Source: Coriobacteriaceae bacterium (GTDB taxonomy: Bacteria; Actinomycetota; Coriobacteriia; Coriobacteriales; Coriobacteriaceae). From it: 64,000 nt of DNA. This document shows, piece by piece, positions 16,146-26,000 of the stretch (the first letter of the stretch is position 1; each line of letters starts with the position of its first letter). The notes under the pieces are model-generated. The model did no database searches. It was not told the origin of the DNA and saw nothing but the letters and a program-made list of their open reading frames with translations. The stretch is from assembly GCA_902362275.1 (NCBI GenBank), contig CABIWB010000013.1:1-64000 (forward strand). Direction: 5' to 3'. A program made the position numbers and the translations under genes.

Positions 16146-18386
16146 CTAGTCGAACAGGCTCGGCATGTCGTCTTCCTTCATGAGGGCGCCGGCGCATGGC
16201 AGGCTCTGGGCGGTGAACTTCTCCGCGGAGACACCCGCCCCCAGCACCTCTTCGGCGGTGCTTACGGTTGTGATGACGCGGCCTTTCTTGGCCGTGAAGG
16301 CCTGGACGCCCTGCGTGTTGGTGGTCGTCTTGGTCTTGAGCAGCGACGTGTTGAAGTTCATCAGGCGGTAGTCGCTCGAGACCAGCGCGACGTTGCGGTC
16401 CTTCTTGAGCACCTGGGCGTACAGCAGCTTGGACCCGCCGTAGATGGCGTTCTTGAGGCGCTTGCGGTTTGTCTTGGTGACGTACCCGGCAAGCGCGACG
16501 CGCACCGCGCGGCCGTTCTCGAAGATGAACAGCACGTCGGCCTTGTAATCCTCGGGGTCGATGACCCAGATGACGCTCTCGTCGGGTTCCATCTCGAGGT
16601 CCGTGGCCAGATACGATCCCAGCTGCGCGGATTTGGTGTCCTCGAACGCCGCGACCTTGCACTTGTACACCTGGCTCTTGTTGGTGAACACCAAAAGCTC
16701 GTGCGTGTTGGCGGACGGGAACTCGATGAAGGGCTCGTCGCCGTCCTTGTACTTGAGGGCGGCGCCCTTCTTGAGCACGCGGTCTGTCATCTTCTTGAGG
16801 TAGCCCTCGCGCGAGAGCATGATGGTGACCGGGTACTCCTCGACCTCGGGCTCCAGGCTCACCTCGATGACGTCGGACGGCTCGATCCTGCCCGTGCGGC
16901 GCGGCATGACGTACTTCTTGTTGACTGCGGCCAGCTCGTCGCGGATGACCTTCTTGATGTTGTCCTCGTTCGAGAGGATCTCCTCCAGCTCGGCGATCTC
17001 GGCCTCGAGCTTGGCGATATCCTTGGTGCGGTTGAGGATGTACTCCTCGTTGATGTTGCGCAGCTTGAGCTCGGCCACGAACTCGGCCTGGGTCTCGTCG
17101 ATGTCGAAGCCTCGCATCAGGTTGGGAACGACCTCGGCCTCGAGCTTGGTGCCGCGGATGATGGCGATGGCCTTGTCGATATCGAGCAGGATGGCCTCGA
17201 GGCCGTGCAGCAGATGCAGGCGCTCGGACTTCTTGCCCAAATCGAAGTTCACGCGGCGGCGCGTGGACTGGATGCGCCACGCGACCCACTCATGCAGGAT
17301 CTGGCGCACGCCCATGACGCGGGGATAGCCGTCCACCAGGACGTTGAAGTTGCAGGAGAACGAGTCCTGCAGCGTGGTGGTGCGATAGAGCTTGGCCATG
17401 AGCTTCTCGGGGTCCACGCCGCGCTTGAGGTCGATGGCGATGCGCAGGCCGGAGAGGTCGGTTTCGTCGCGGATGTCGGCGATCTCGCGCACCTTGCCCT
17501 CTTTGGAGAGCTTGACGATGCGGTCGATGATGACGTCGGTCTTGGTGGTGTAGGGGATCTCGTAGACCTCGATGATGCGCTCTTCGGGGACCCACCGCCA
17601 GCGCGAGCGGATCTGGAAGCTGCCCAGGCCCGTCTCGATGATGCGCTCCATCTCCTCGCGGCGGTAGATGATCTCGCCGCCGGTGGAGAAGTCGGGCATG
17701 GGCATGTACTCGAGCAGGTCGCAGTCGGGGTCCTCGAGATAGTGCATGGTAGCGGTGCATACCTCGTTGAGGTTGAAGCCGCAGATATCGGACGCCATGG
17801 CGACGCCGATGCCCTTGTTGGCCGACACCAGGATGTTGGGGAAGGTGGTGGGCAGCAGGCGCGGTTCCTTCATGGCGCCGTCGTAGCTGTCCACGAAGTC
17901 GACCGGGTCCTTGTCGATGTCCTTGAAGATCTCGGCGCAGATGGGGGAGAGCTTGGCCTCGGTGTAACGCGAGGCGGCGTAGGTCAGGTCGCCCGAGTAG
18001 TACTTGCCAAAGTTGCCCTTGGACTCCACGAACGGCGCGAGCAGTGCCTCGTTGCCCGTGGCGAGGCGGACCATCGTCTCGTAGATGGCGCCGTCGCCGT
18101 GCGGGTTGAGCTTCATGGTCTGGCCTACGATGTTGGCGCTCTTCTGGCGCTCGCCCTTGAGCAGACCCATCTTGTACATGGTGTACAGCAGCTTGCGGTG
18201 CGAGGGCTTGAAGCCGTCGATCTCGGGGAACGCGCGCGAGACGTTGGTGCTCATGGCATACGGCATGTAGTTGGTTTCGAGCGTCTCCGTGATGGGCTGC
18301 GCCGTGACCTCCGAGTGCAGGCCGATGACGTTATCGGCGTTGACCTGCTTCTTCTTGTTTGGGGTGCTGGTTTTCTTCTTTGCCAC
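16146..18386 (-). CDS. Divergent type IIA DNA topoisomerase, A subunit (GyrA/ParC-like)
   Basis: 746 residues from GTG 18386, with AAGAGGAAA upstream. The breakage-reunion domain is clear: FPEIDGFKPSHRKLLYTMYK, ANIVGQTMKLNPHGDGAIYE and the catalytic Tyr in TYAASRYTEAKLSP (about residue 141). A coiled-coil tower contains IAKLEAEIAELEEIL. The C-terminal part (about 490-740) has blade-like repeats (GYLKKM, GRAVRVAL, GRVITTV) of the DNA-wrapping domain. It is encoded 33 bp after the B subunit, so the two form one ATP-dependent enzyme that passes duplexes to relax or decatenate DNA. It differs from standard GyrA/ParC and is probably an additional topoisomerase besides gyrase. Confidence 0.85.
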   Translation of the reverse strand: MAKKKTSTPNKKKQVNADNVIGLHSEVTAQPITETLETNYMPYAMSTNVSRAFPEIDGFKPSHRKLLYTMYKMGLLKGERQKSANIVGQTMKLNPHGDGAIYETMVRLATGNEALLAPFVESKGNFGKYYSGDLTYAASRYTEAKLSPICAEIFKDIDKDPVDFVDSYDGAMKEPRLLPTTFPNILVSANKGIGVAMASDICGFNLNEVCTATMHYLEDPDCDLLEYMPMPDFSTGGEIIYRREEMERIIETGLGSFQIRSRWRWVPEERIIEVYEIPYTTKTDVIIDRIVKLSKEGKVREIADIRDETDLSGLRIAIDLKRGVDPEKLMAKLYRTTTLQDSFSCNFNVLVDGYPRVMGVRQILHEWVAWRIQSTRRRVNFDLGKKSERLHLLHGLEAILLDIDKAIAIIRGTKLEAEVVPNLMRGFDIDETQAEFVAELKLRNINEEYILNRTKDIAKLEAEIAELEEILSNEDNIKKVIRDELAAVNKKYVMPRRTGRIEPSDVIEVSLEPEVEEYPVTIMLSREGYLKKMTDRVLKKGAALKYKDGDEPFIEFPSANTHELLVFTNKSQVYKCKVAAFEDTKSAQLGSYLATDLEMEPDESVIWVIDPEDYKADVLFIFENGRAVRVALAGYVTKTNRKRLKNAIYGGSKLLYAQVLKKDRNVALVSSDYRLMNFNTSLLKTKTTTNTQGVQAFTAKKGRVITTVSTAEEVLGAGVSAEKFTAQSLPCAGALMKEDDMPSLFD

Positions 18387-18419
18387 GATTTCCTCTTGAT
18401 GCTTTCTGTGGGGCCGCTC

Positions 18420-20417
18420 TTACTGCAGGTCCAGCTGGTCGAGATACTCCTTGCCGTGCTCGGCGATATGGCGCTTGCGGCCGGCCTCGTCGTTGCCCAG
18501 CAGCAGGTTGAACATGGATTCCATCTTGGCCACTTCCTCGGCCTCCACCTTGATGAGGCGGCGCGTTTCGGGGTTCATGGTGGTGAGCCACATCATGTCC
18601 GGATCGTTCTCACCAAGACCCTTGGAGCGGTTGATGGAGCACTTTTGGTCGCCGATTTCTTTGAGGATGCCGTTCTTTTCGAGCTCGGTGTAGGCAAAGT
18701 AGGTCTTTTCTTTGCAATTGATCTCGTAGAGCGGCGACTCGGCGATATACACGTAACCCTCGTCGATGAGCGTGGGTACCAGGCGATAGAGCATGGTGAG
18801 CACAAGCGTGCGGATGTGGTAACCGTCGACGTCGGCGTCCGTACAGATAATGACCTTGTTCCAGTTGAGGTTGTCCAGGTCAAAGGCGCCGAGGTTCTTG
18901 ATGCGCTTGTCTTTGATCTCCACGCCGCAGCCCAGCACGCGCATGAGGTCCATGATGATGTCGGACTTAAAGATGCGCGGATAGTCTTCCTTTAGGCAGT
19001 TGAGGATCTTACCGCGGACGGGCATAACACCCTGGAACTCGGCATCGCGCGAGGTGCGGATGGCGCCCGCCGCCGAGTCGCCCTCCACGATGTAGACTTC
19101 GCGGCGGGTCTTGTCCTTGGAACGGCAGTCGATGAACTTCTGCACGCGGTTGGCCATGTCGGTCTTCTGCTGCAGGTTGGTCTTGATGCTCTGGCGGGTC
19201 TTCTCGGCGTTCTCGCGCGAGCGCTTGTTGATGAGCACCTGCTCCATGATCTTGTTGGCGGCGTCTTTGTTCTCGATCAGGTAGGTCGCCAGGCGCTCCT
19301 TGAAGAACGCCGTCATGGCCTGCTGGATGAAGCGGTTGTTGATGGCCTTCTTGGTCTGGTTCTCGTAGGAGGTCTGGGTGGAGAAGCAGTTGGTCACCAG
19401 CACCAGGCAGTCCTGGACATCCTGCCATTTGATGGAGCTCTCGTTCTTGTTGTACTTGCCCTGGCCCTTGATGTAGGCGTCGATCGCGCTGGTCAGCGCG
19501 CTGCGGGCCGCCTTCTCGGGTGAGCCGCCGTTCTCGAGCCACGAGGAGTTGTGGTAGTACTCCTGCATCTGGAAGGTGCGCGAGAAGCACAGGCACGCCG
19601 TGATCTTGACGTTGTAATCGGGCAGGTCCTCGCGGTCGCGACCACGGCGATCGGCCTCGATAAAGAAGGGCTCGGTGAGGTAGTCGGTACCGACCTTCTC
19701 GAGCACGTAGTCTTCGATGCCCTTGGGATAGCAAAAGTCCTCTTCGGAAAACTCGCCGTCGTCGCCCTCGATGCGCAGGCGGAAGGTCACGTTGGCGTTG
19801 ACCACGGCCTGGCGGCGCATGGTCTCGCGATACCAATCGTGGGGGATGCTGATGGAGGTAAAGACTTCGAGATCGGGGCGCCACTTGATGGTGGTGCCGG
19901 TGCGGTTCTCGTCGCTGGGCTCAATCTCGAGTGCCTTCTTCTTGGCGCCGACAACCTTGCCCTTCTTAAAGTGCAGGGAGTACTTGTTGCCGTCGCGCCA
20001 AACCGTGACGTCCATGTACTCGGAGGCGTACTGGGTCGCGCACGAGCCTAGGCCGTTGGTACCGAGCGAGAAGTCGTAGTCGCCGCCCTGGTTGTTGTTG
20101 TATTTGCCTCCGGCGTAGAGCTCGCAGAAGACGAGCTCCCAGTTAAAGCGCTTCTCGGAAGGGTTCCAGTCGAGCGGGCAGCCACGGCCATTGTCCTCTA
20201 CCTGGATAGAGCCATCGCGAAAGGCAGTGAGGGTGATCAGATTGCCGTAGCCCTGGCGTGCCTCGTCAACGGCGTTGGACAGAATTTCGAAGGCGGCATG
20301 CGCGCAGCCATCGAGTCCGTCCGAGCCAAAGATGACGGCGGGGCGCAGGCGTACGCGCTCCTCGTCCTTGAGCTGGCGGATACTGTCGTTACCATAGTTT
20401 GCGGTGTTTTTTGCCAT
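18420..20417 (-). CDS. Divergent type IIA DNA topoisomerase, B subunit (GyrB/ParE-like)
   Basis: 665 residues. The GHKL ATPase keeps the key Asn (EILSNAVDEARQGYG), D-N-G-R-G in VEDNGRGCPLDW and the lid glycines (SLGTNGLGS). The TOPRIM domain has EGDSAAGAIRTSRD with its catalytic Glu, and the metal triad D-A-D-V-D-G in ICTDADVDGYHIRTL. The C-terminal NRSKGLGENDPDMMW block matches the GyrB 'KGLGEM' region. It is clearly related to but divergent from housekeeping gyrase B. ATG 20417 is kept as start; its ribosome site is weak. It is the first gene of the two-gene unit. Enzyme role: ATP hydrolysis and DNA gate control. Confidence 0.85.
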   Translation of the reverse strand: MAKNTANYGNDSIRQLKDEERVRLRPAVIFGSDGLDGCAHAAFEILSNAVDEARQGYGNLITLTAFRDGSIQVEDNGRGCPLDWNPSEKRFNWELVFCELYAGGKYNNNQGGDYDFSLGTNGLGSCATQYASEYMDVTVWRDGNKYSLHFKKGKVVGAKKKALEIEPSDENRTGTTIKWRPDLEVFTSISIPHDWYRETMRRQAVVNANVTFRLRIEGDDGEFSEEDFCYPKGIEDYVLEKVGTDYLTEPFFIEADRRGRDREDLPDYNVKITACLCFSRTFQMQEYYHNSSWLENGGSPEKAARSALTSAIDAYIKGQGKYNKNESSIKWQDVQDCLVLVTNCFSTQTSYENQTKKAINNRFIQQAMTAFFKERLATYLIENKDAANKIMEQVLINKRSRENAEKTRQSIKTNLQQKTDMANRVQKFIDCRSKDKTRREVYIVEGDSAAGAIRTSRDAEFQGVMPVRGKILNCLKEDYPRIFKSDIIMDLMRVLGCGVEIKDKRIKNLGAFDLDNLNWNKVIICTDADVDGYHIRTLVLTMLYRLVPTLIDEGYVYIAESPLYEINCKEKTYFAYTELEKNGILKEIGDQKCSINRSKGLGENDPDMMWLTTMNPETRRLIKVEAEEVAKMESMFNLLLGNDEAGRKRHIAEHGKEYLDQLDLQ

Positions 20418-20885
20418 ACTCGCTCTCTCGGTGCTCCTTTGCTGCGTTTAAGTCATATAGATAGTCAAGGTAGCATAGCCCAGCCCATAGGAGATTCCAA
20501 CTAACACGAAATACATCGAACAACCGTTCGGAGTTCGATGGAGGTTCGTTTACTCGGACAAAACCGAGTCGGCTCTGTCCGAGTAAGTTTGAAGGCGGCC
20601 GGATGCGTCTTGCTGCGTTTGCGGTTGGATACGTTGTCGAAACGTGCCGTATGGATTGTTGGATCGAATCGAACATTGGGACAGGCGTCTCGTTTTATGG
20701 GCCGGGGGCGTGCATGTGCGCGTCCTTTTGGTCCATAAGGAACGCTGGCGGGTCGTTATATGAGCTAGGGGTCACTTCGCCCGCGCCGTGTTTCGTCATA
20801 CGCTCATGGTGGAAGCCGATGCCGCGGGGATGGCGAAGGCCTCGGGCAACGGATGAGCTGCAAGCCGAAAGGAGCGGTGAGAACG
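20418..20885. other. Divergent intergenic region
   Basis: 468 bp separate the minus-strand topoisomerase operon from the plus-strand lipoprotein. No convincing gene is present; it holds the nested hairpin at 20551-20585 and must contain both promoters. Confidence 0.5.
20551..20585. promoter_or_regulatory. Nested inverted repeat in the divergent region
   Basis: TACTCGGACA and TGTCCGAGTA are perfect 10-bp arms around a 15-base centre that contains its own small palindrome CCGAGTCGG. The ACTCGG/CCGAGT core also makes the operator at 15278-15295, suggesting a shared binding protein. Confidence 0.5.
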
Positions 20886-21911
20886 ATGAGGCCCATGACA
20901 AAGAAACTGCTGTTAGGAATTCCCACTGTGACGCTTTCGGCCGTGCTGGCGTGTACGGTGGCAGGCTGCGGCGGTAGCGCTCCTAGCGGCTCGGTCGGCA
21001 GCTCGGGTGGTAGCGCGCCTGTGCAGGAGAAGGCCGGGAAGCCCAAGGCCTATGAGTCGCAGACGGTCGAGGTGGCAGGCATTACCTATGAGTCGGTGGC
21101 TCACGGTACGTTCTATCGCGGTGATGCCAAGAAGCAGGACGGTTTTTACCTGCACATCAAGATTACCAACAACAACACAAAGAACAGAACGTTCAGTTTC
21201 TTTAACGTGCATGCCGCCCAGGGCGATCTTGAGGCGGGTGACCCGTTGTTTACTTCCGGCAAGGCGGCCGTGCTCGACTACGTTGCAAGCGAGGCTCCCG
21301 ATGAGCTTCACGAGGACATCGATCTTTCCAAGAGGCCAGATATCGGTCCGGGCGAGACCGTTGAGTACGTGTATTTCTGGGCGCCCAAGACGGCGTACTA
21401 CGGGCCCATCACCGTCGAGTTCGTAGACGCTAACGCCCCCGCCAAGAATCGTGAGGCCATGCACTTTGACACCACGGGATGCGAGACCAAGGAGTTCAAG
21501 GCTGCCGGCGGTGCGGCCGATTCTGGTGACGCGGCCAATATGACCGGCATCGATTGCGCATCGTACGGTATCGAGGCCGCCGATGGGTGCACGCTGGATT
21601 CGTCCAACGAAGAGCACGAAAAGGCAAACTTCTTCCACGACGAGACTGGAGGACGCCTGAACATCAGCATCTTCCCGCGCTCGCCGGAGGAAGAGGTTGC
21701 AAGCCTAGAGCAGGTCTACGAAGGCAAGGAGACAACAACCGACCAGGTCGAGTACAACGGTATAACGTGGCTGCGCTTTACTGGTCCCGACAACGGCCAT
21801 ACACTGTTTGCGACGTCTCCCGCGACGGGCGAGACCGTCCGCGTGTCGATTGGCTGGAAGATCGATTGGGACGCCGCCGTGCCCATGATGGAGGCGCTAG
21901 AGCTCAAGTAG
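20886..21911 (+). CDS. Secreted lipoprotein with DUF4352/DUF5067-like domain
   Basis: 341 residues from ATG 20886 (AAAGGAG upstream); ATG 20895 is an alternative. A signal peptide of about 20 residues ends in the lipobox VAGC, giving a lipid-anchored Cys, and a Gly/Ser linker follows. Residues about 55-200 look like an immunoglobulin-like DUF4352/DUF5067 domain: GFYLHIKITNNNTKNRTFSF, then GPGETVEYVYFWAPK. The C-terminal 110 residues (YGIEAADGC to VRVSIGWKIDWDA) form a second small domain of unknown role. It acts outside the membrane. A terminator directly follows, so it is monocistronic. Confidence 0.8.
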   Translation: MRPMTKKLLLGIPTVTLSAVLACTVAGCGGSAPSGSVGSSGGSAPVQEKAGKPKAYESQTVEVAGITYESVAHGTFYRGDAKKQDGFYLHIKITNNNTKNRTFSFFNVHAAQGDLEAGDPLFTSGKAAVLDYVASEAPDELHEDIDLSKRPDIGPGETVEYVYFWAPKTAYYGPITVEFVDANAPAKNREAMHFDTTGCETKEFKAAGGAADSGDAANMTGIDCASYGIEAADGCTLDSSNEEHEKANFFHDETGGRLNISIFPRSPEEEVASLEQVYEGKETTTDQVEYNGITWLRFTGPDNGHTLFATSPATGETVRVSIGWKIDWDAAVPMMEALELK

Positions 21912-21938
21912 CGCTGTGATTCCCATGTCAGGCGACTC

Positions 21939-21974
21939 AGGGCTGGCTCCGAGTTATCGGGGCCAGCCCTTTTT
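21939..21974 (+). terminator. Terminator after the lipoprotein gene
   Basis: AGGGCTGGC pairs with GCCAGCCCT across a 14-base loop, then TTTT, 28 bp after the stop codon. Confidence 0.85.
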
Positions 21975-22059
21975 GGTGCTCGATGAGCAGGGCCAGTGTC
22001 TCGCGCGGTTTCGGGTACAGCGGGGCATCGTGCGCGCAATGACGAACATGATTTCCATA

Positions 22060-22109
22060 ATGACAGATATAGTTGACATCTTCTGATGAATGCAATATAT
22101 TCCTGTCAT
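22060..22109 (+). promoter_or_regulatory. Sigma-70 promoter flanked by an inverted repeat
   Basis: TTGACA (22073-22078), a 17-bp spacer and TATATT (22096-22101) form a near-consensus promoter for the XRE gene. It is bracketed by ATGACAG (22060-22066) and CTGTCAT (22103-22109), exact reverse complements. Autorepression by the XRE protein is inferred. Confidence 0.7.
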
Positions 22110-22149
22110 GTTGCAACGGATACCTGTCCACATTTACGAAAGGAGCTCC

Positions 22150-22380
22150 ATGCCGGGTAAGAGAAACCTCCGCATGAAGGCGGCGCGTGCGGCGGCTGGC
22201 CTTTCGCAAGCCGACTTAGCCCAAGCCGTGGGCGTTACGCGCCAGACTATCGGCCTGATCGAGGCGGGCGGTTATAACCCCACGCTCAATTTATGTGTAG
22301 CGATCTGCAAAGCGCTGCACGTGACGTTGAACGACTTGTTTTGGGAAGACGGGGTCGACGTCGACCCTAACGCTCTTTAG
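22150..22380 (+). CDS. Small XRE-family transcriptional regulator
   Basis: 76 residues from ATG 22150, with AAAGGAG six bases upstream. Nearly the whole protein is one helix-turn-helix domain: RMKAARAAAGLSQADLAQAV, then TRQTIGLIEAGGYNPTLNLC and LHVTLNDLFW. This compact YozG/PopR-like type usually represses its own operon with a neighbouring membrane protein. The membrane-protein gene follows after 9 bp, confirming that layout. The promoter has a candidate palindromic site. Confidence 0.9.
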   Translation: MPGKRNLRMKAARAAAGLSQADLAQAVGVTRQTIGLIEAGGYNPTLNLCVAICKALHVTLNDLFWEDGVDVDPNAL

Positions 22381-22389
22381 GAGTTCACT

Positions 22390-22974
22390 ATGAAATTTGA
22401 AGATCTGAAAATCGTGCAAAAGTGGCGTGAATATGCCAGCCCAAAAGACGAGCGCCTGGAAGCCGAGAACGCGAAGATCTACAAGATTGGCTTTTATCTG
22501 CTTTCGTGGGGCATGTTGATGATTCTTTTCTACGAAATTTTGGTTCGTCAGGTTGCGTGGGTTCACAGCGATGCCAGCGAAATACCGCATCTCTTTGCAA
22601 CGCCGTTTGAGGCCGCCATGTACGCATGGCTTATTATCGTGATGTTTATTTGCACTGTGCTGCAAACGCGAAAGGGCTATGTCGATACCAACCGTTTTGG
22701 GCAAACCGAGCATCTTCCTGTCGGATACTTCCTGCTCGTCTGTTGTATTAGCGGGGTGACGAGCACGCTTGTCATTGCGGCGATGCGCTGCATCGCGGAG
22801 GTGCAGATCGTGCCGTTCGAAGATGTCTTTTGGGCAGCGAACTTGGCGACGGGCGCGGCTTGCGGGGTAACGATTTTCATAGCCACATTCGCCGCTCTGT
22901 GTGCATCGTTCTTCACGGCGAAAAGACGCCGTGCCAAGATCGAGGCAGAACTCGACTCCTCAGACGACATTTAA
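22390..22974 (+). CDS. Four-helix membrane protein paired with the XRE regulator (DUF6773-like)
   Basis: 194 residues. A charged N-terminal 35 residues (WREYASPKDERLEAENAKIY) precede four hydrophobic segments: IGFYLLSWGMLMILFYEILV, AAMYAWLIIVMFICTVL, VGYFLLVCCISGVTSTLVIA and GVTIFIATFAALCASFF. The basic tail KRRRAKIEAELDSSDD ends it. Small XRE genes followed by a protein of this layout are widespread in Firmicutes and Coriobacteriia (DUF6773 and relatives). Function is unknown; it is co-transcribed with the regulator. A terminator follows. Confidence 0.7.
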   Translation: MKFEDLKIVQKWREYASPKDERLEAENAKIYKIGFYLLSWGMLMILFYEILVRQVAWVHSDASEIPHLFATPFEAAMYAWLIIVMFICTVLQTRKGYVDTNRFGQTEHLPVGYFLLVCCISGVTSTLVIAAMRCIAEVQIVPFEDVFWAANLATGAACGVTIFIATFAALCASFFTAKRRRAKIEAELDSSDDI

Positions 22975-22980
22975 TGCGTA

Positions 22981-23017
22981 ATGGGCTGGCTCTGGGTATC
23001 CAGAACCAACCCATTTT
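22981..23017 (+). terminator. Terminator after the XRE/membrane-protein operon
   Basis: ATGGGCTGGCTCTGG and CCAGAACCAACCCAT pair with two mismatches around GTAT, followed by a short T-run. Confidence 0.75.
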
Positions 23018-23064
23018 GATGTTCGATGAGCCGAGTCGGCGTTTCACACAAAAGTAACTAGGAG

Positions 23065-26000
23065 CTAGCGAGGCCTATCCGAATTGACCTCATTGGCGGT
23101 GTCTTTTTCGAGCGCCGTGCGGCGGGCGCTGTAGGCGACAAGGCCGGCACCAGCTGCGGCGAGTGCTGCTGCGGCTGCGGTTAGGGGGACGTTGCTGTCG
23201 CCCGCGCCGGCGAGCGCGCCCACTTTTCCGGAGCGCTTGTTATTGCCGTGGTCCTTGCCGCTGCCGGAGCTGCTTCCGCCGGAGCCGCCGCCCTCGTCAG
23301 TACCACCTCCACTCGAGTCACCATCGCCGTCTGCTGTCATCGGGGCGTCGTGAAGTCCTGTCGTATCCGCGCTGTCGCATACGCCGACCTGAACTTCTGA
23401 GCGTTCGCATGCCGCATCGGGCACATGAAGCTCGTGCAGTACGGCACCCAGCGTCGAGTTTGCGCCCGGTCGAATTTCCTCGAGCGTTACGGGATCGAGC
23501 GCCACCAGATTACGTGCCTTCGCATACAGCGTTACGCGTTTGCCCACTTCGTCGCCCCAGCTCTCCGGGATGGCAAAGCTCATGCGGAACTGTGCCGTGC
23601 AACCCGGTGCCAGCACGGCGTTGCCGTTGTCGGCTACCAGCGGGTGCGTTGCAAAACGTGTGCCCAGCGTCTCGAGCGCGTACTTCACGTGTGCCATGTC
23701 GTTGGCCGAAGCGTCCTCGGCAAGCTCTGGGTCGTAGATCGAAGCCATGCGTGCGTTCACTCCGAATCCGATGGATGCGCTGGAGAACGGCTGGCTGGAG
23801 CCCTCTCGGTACAGATCGATCGTGCCGGCGGTCAGCAGGGTGTTGCCGTCGTTTCGCACCGTGACCATGAAGGATTCGCCTGCTGCTCCGGGCACCACCG
23901 CGCCCGAGGTGGCGACCGCACCCGTCGAAGTGGCACAAGCTACCAGGGGCACTTCGATGCCGTGCAGCTCTGCCTCGCTTTTCTCCGCGCTCACAATGTG
24001 CGTGGCGAGCGCGGAGAGCATACTTCCCGACGTCAAAAATGTCGTTATCTGATCGACGGGATGGTCCAGCTCGCACATCACGAACGGCTCCGTAAGCAGA
24101 TCGCCTGCCAAGGTGCTGGCGAAGATGCGGAAGTGCTTGCCCATCACTGCTACCGGGTTGCCTTCTTCGTCGTAGGTTTGTCCCACCTTGCCATCGGTGT
24201 TCTCTACATAGAGCACGCACCTGCCGTTGTTGCTTACGCTAAACGATGCCGGGCCGCAGCCTGCGGCGCCCACGGGCTGCGTTGCAAATGCCGATGCGCC
24301 TCGCGTCCAAGTAATATGCTGCAGTTGCTCGTTGACGGTTGCCAAAAAGCCCGAATGTTGTGGCCACGGCACCGCACGGGGTACCGTGGCGTCTGGTGAC
24401 ATAACGCCCCAGCCCGCAATGGACTGGCCGATCACGGCGTACGATGCACAGCCACAACCGCCTGCAGTCTCGTATGCAACGGGCACCACCATTTTGCCGT
24501 TGATATTCTCGGGCTCGCCCAGCTCGATACTCGACGGTACCTGCGGAAAGCGAAGAACTTGGCGGAACGTCAGGCTATCGCCCAAATCATCCGACCATAG
24601 GGTAAAGCACTCCAGCGCAACCTCAGCCTCACTGCCGAGCGCCTTTTCTGCGGTGGCTCCGCGGCGGTGGAGGTAGGCACCCGACAGGCGTCCGTCGACT
24701 AGCGTCTTGCTTACCGTGATGCGTGGGCACTGCAGGCAATGGTAGCCATCCTCCTGAAGGCGGCCGCGCGAGATGCTGCGCCACGACGTGTGCGATATCA
24801 CGAGAACTCCGTCGTTGCTTATGCGCAGGCGCACAACGGACAGTATGCCGGATGTGCTCGCCGTATCGAAAAGGGTGTTGTCGCCGGCGGGGCGCTCGCC
24901 CGAGACCAGCAGCACGTAAGCGTCCTGGTTTCTCCTCCCGTCTGTATATTCCACCACTTCGAAGTCGTAATCGAATATGCCGTCGCGCTCCACGTCGCCC
25001 TCGCCAAACCCAAGGGGGAGGTCCACGGGCGTGGGAGCGGACCACGTGCCGTTTGCCTTTGTGTGCACTACCAGGCGCGAGCGGCCATTGTCGCCGTAGC
25101 GCACCGAGGCGATACGGAACAGGCATTCTACGCCGGCAATCATTGCCAGCTTCATGTGAGCTTCGCTGAGCACGCCAGCAAACAGCACGTTGTCGCTCGA
25201 GGGTTTTATGCCGCCACGCTCGTCCTCCGACACGCCGGCAGAATTGGCGTTCGGGTCAGCAACGGCGTTCGTTGCCTGACCGATGTAGGTGTACTCATAC
25301 ATCGGCGCGGCGTTTTCGTCGTCCTCTACCAGTGCATGGACGAAATGCTCGATCTGTCCCGTGTCGTCGCTTTCTGCATCCGCCTCGAGCTCAATGCGCG
25401 TAACCGCTTGATCCCAATCGCGCACGACAGACGCGGCATTTACGGCAGTGGCCTTAACCTCGGCGCGTGCGAGCAGCTCGGCGTTGGTGACGATGGTGGC
25501 CGATGCGATAAATTGCGGCACGCCGCCCGCCTCGATGTTGTCGGGCGTGCCGAAGCGGGCATCCAGCGTGTAAGGCGTATCTCCACCCAATGCAAGCTCA
25601 GAGCGCTGGAGCACATACTGGTCGCCGTTGTTCACCGACATATTCCACGAATCGGCGAGTGTAGGCCACGATCCCGACCAAGCCTTGGTGGTCCACTTGA
25701 ACATTACGAACTGGAGTATCACGTCGGCATCGACGTCTGCGCCCACGCGCAGCCGCGGAAGCTGGTGGCCGTCCGCTTTCTCGTACCCAATGAACAGTGT
25801 GAGGGATGCGGCGCCACGCACAGCGGACGAAGCGACGCCTGCAACGCCGGCTCCAAAGGTGACGGCAAGTCCGATTTGGACGGTGAACGAGCCCGACGTG
25901 TTGGAATAGTCGAGCGAAATGTTCTTGAAAAACGCTGCGCCGCTACCGTGCGTGTGGGCGCCCACGGCGAGCGCCAGTTTTGCCAGCACCCAGGGGTTGA

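Noticed and set aside
16044-18995. A 983-codon plus-strand open frame opposite the topoisomerase genes
   Set aside because: It is antisense to two genes with intact catalytic motifs, is Leu/Val/Asp/His-rich in the manner of mirrored GC-rich codons, and has no ribosome site.
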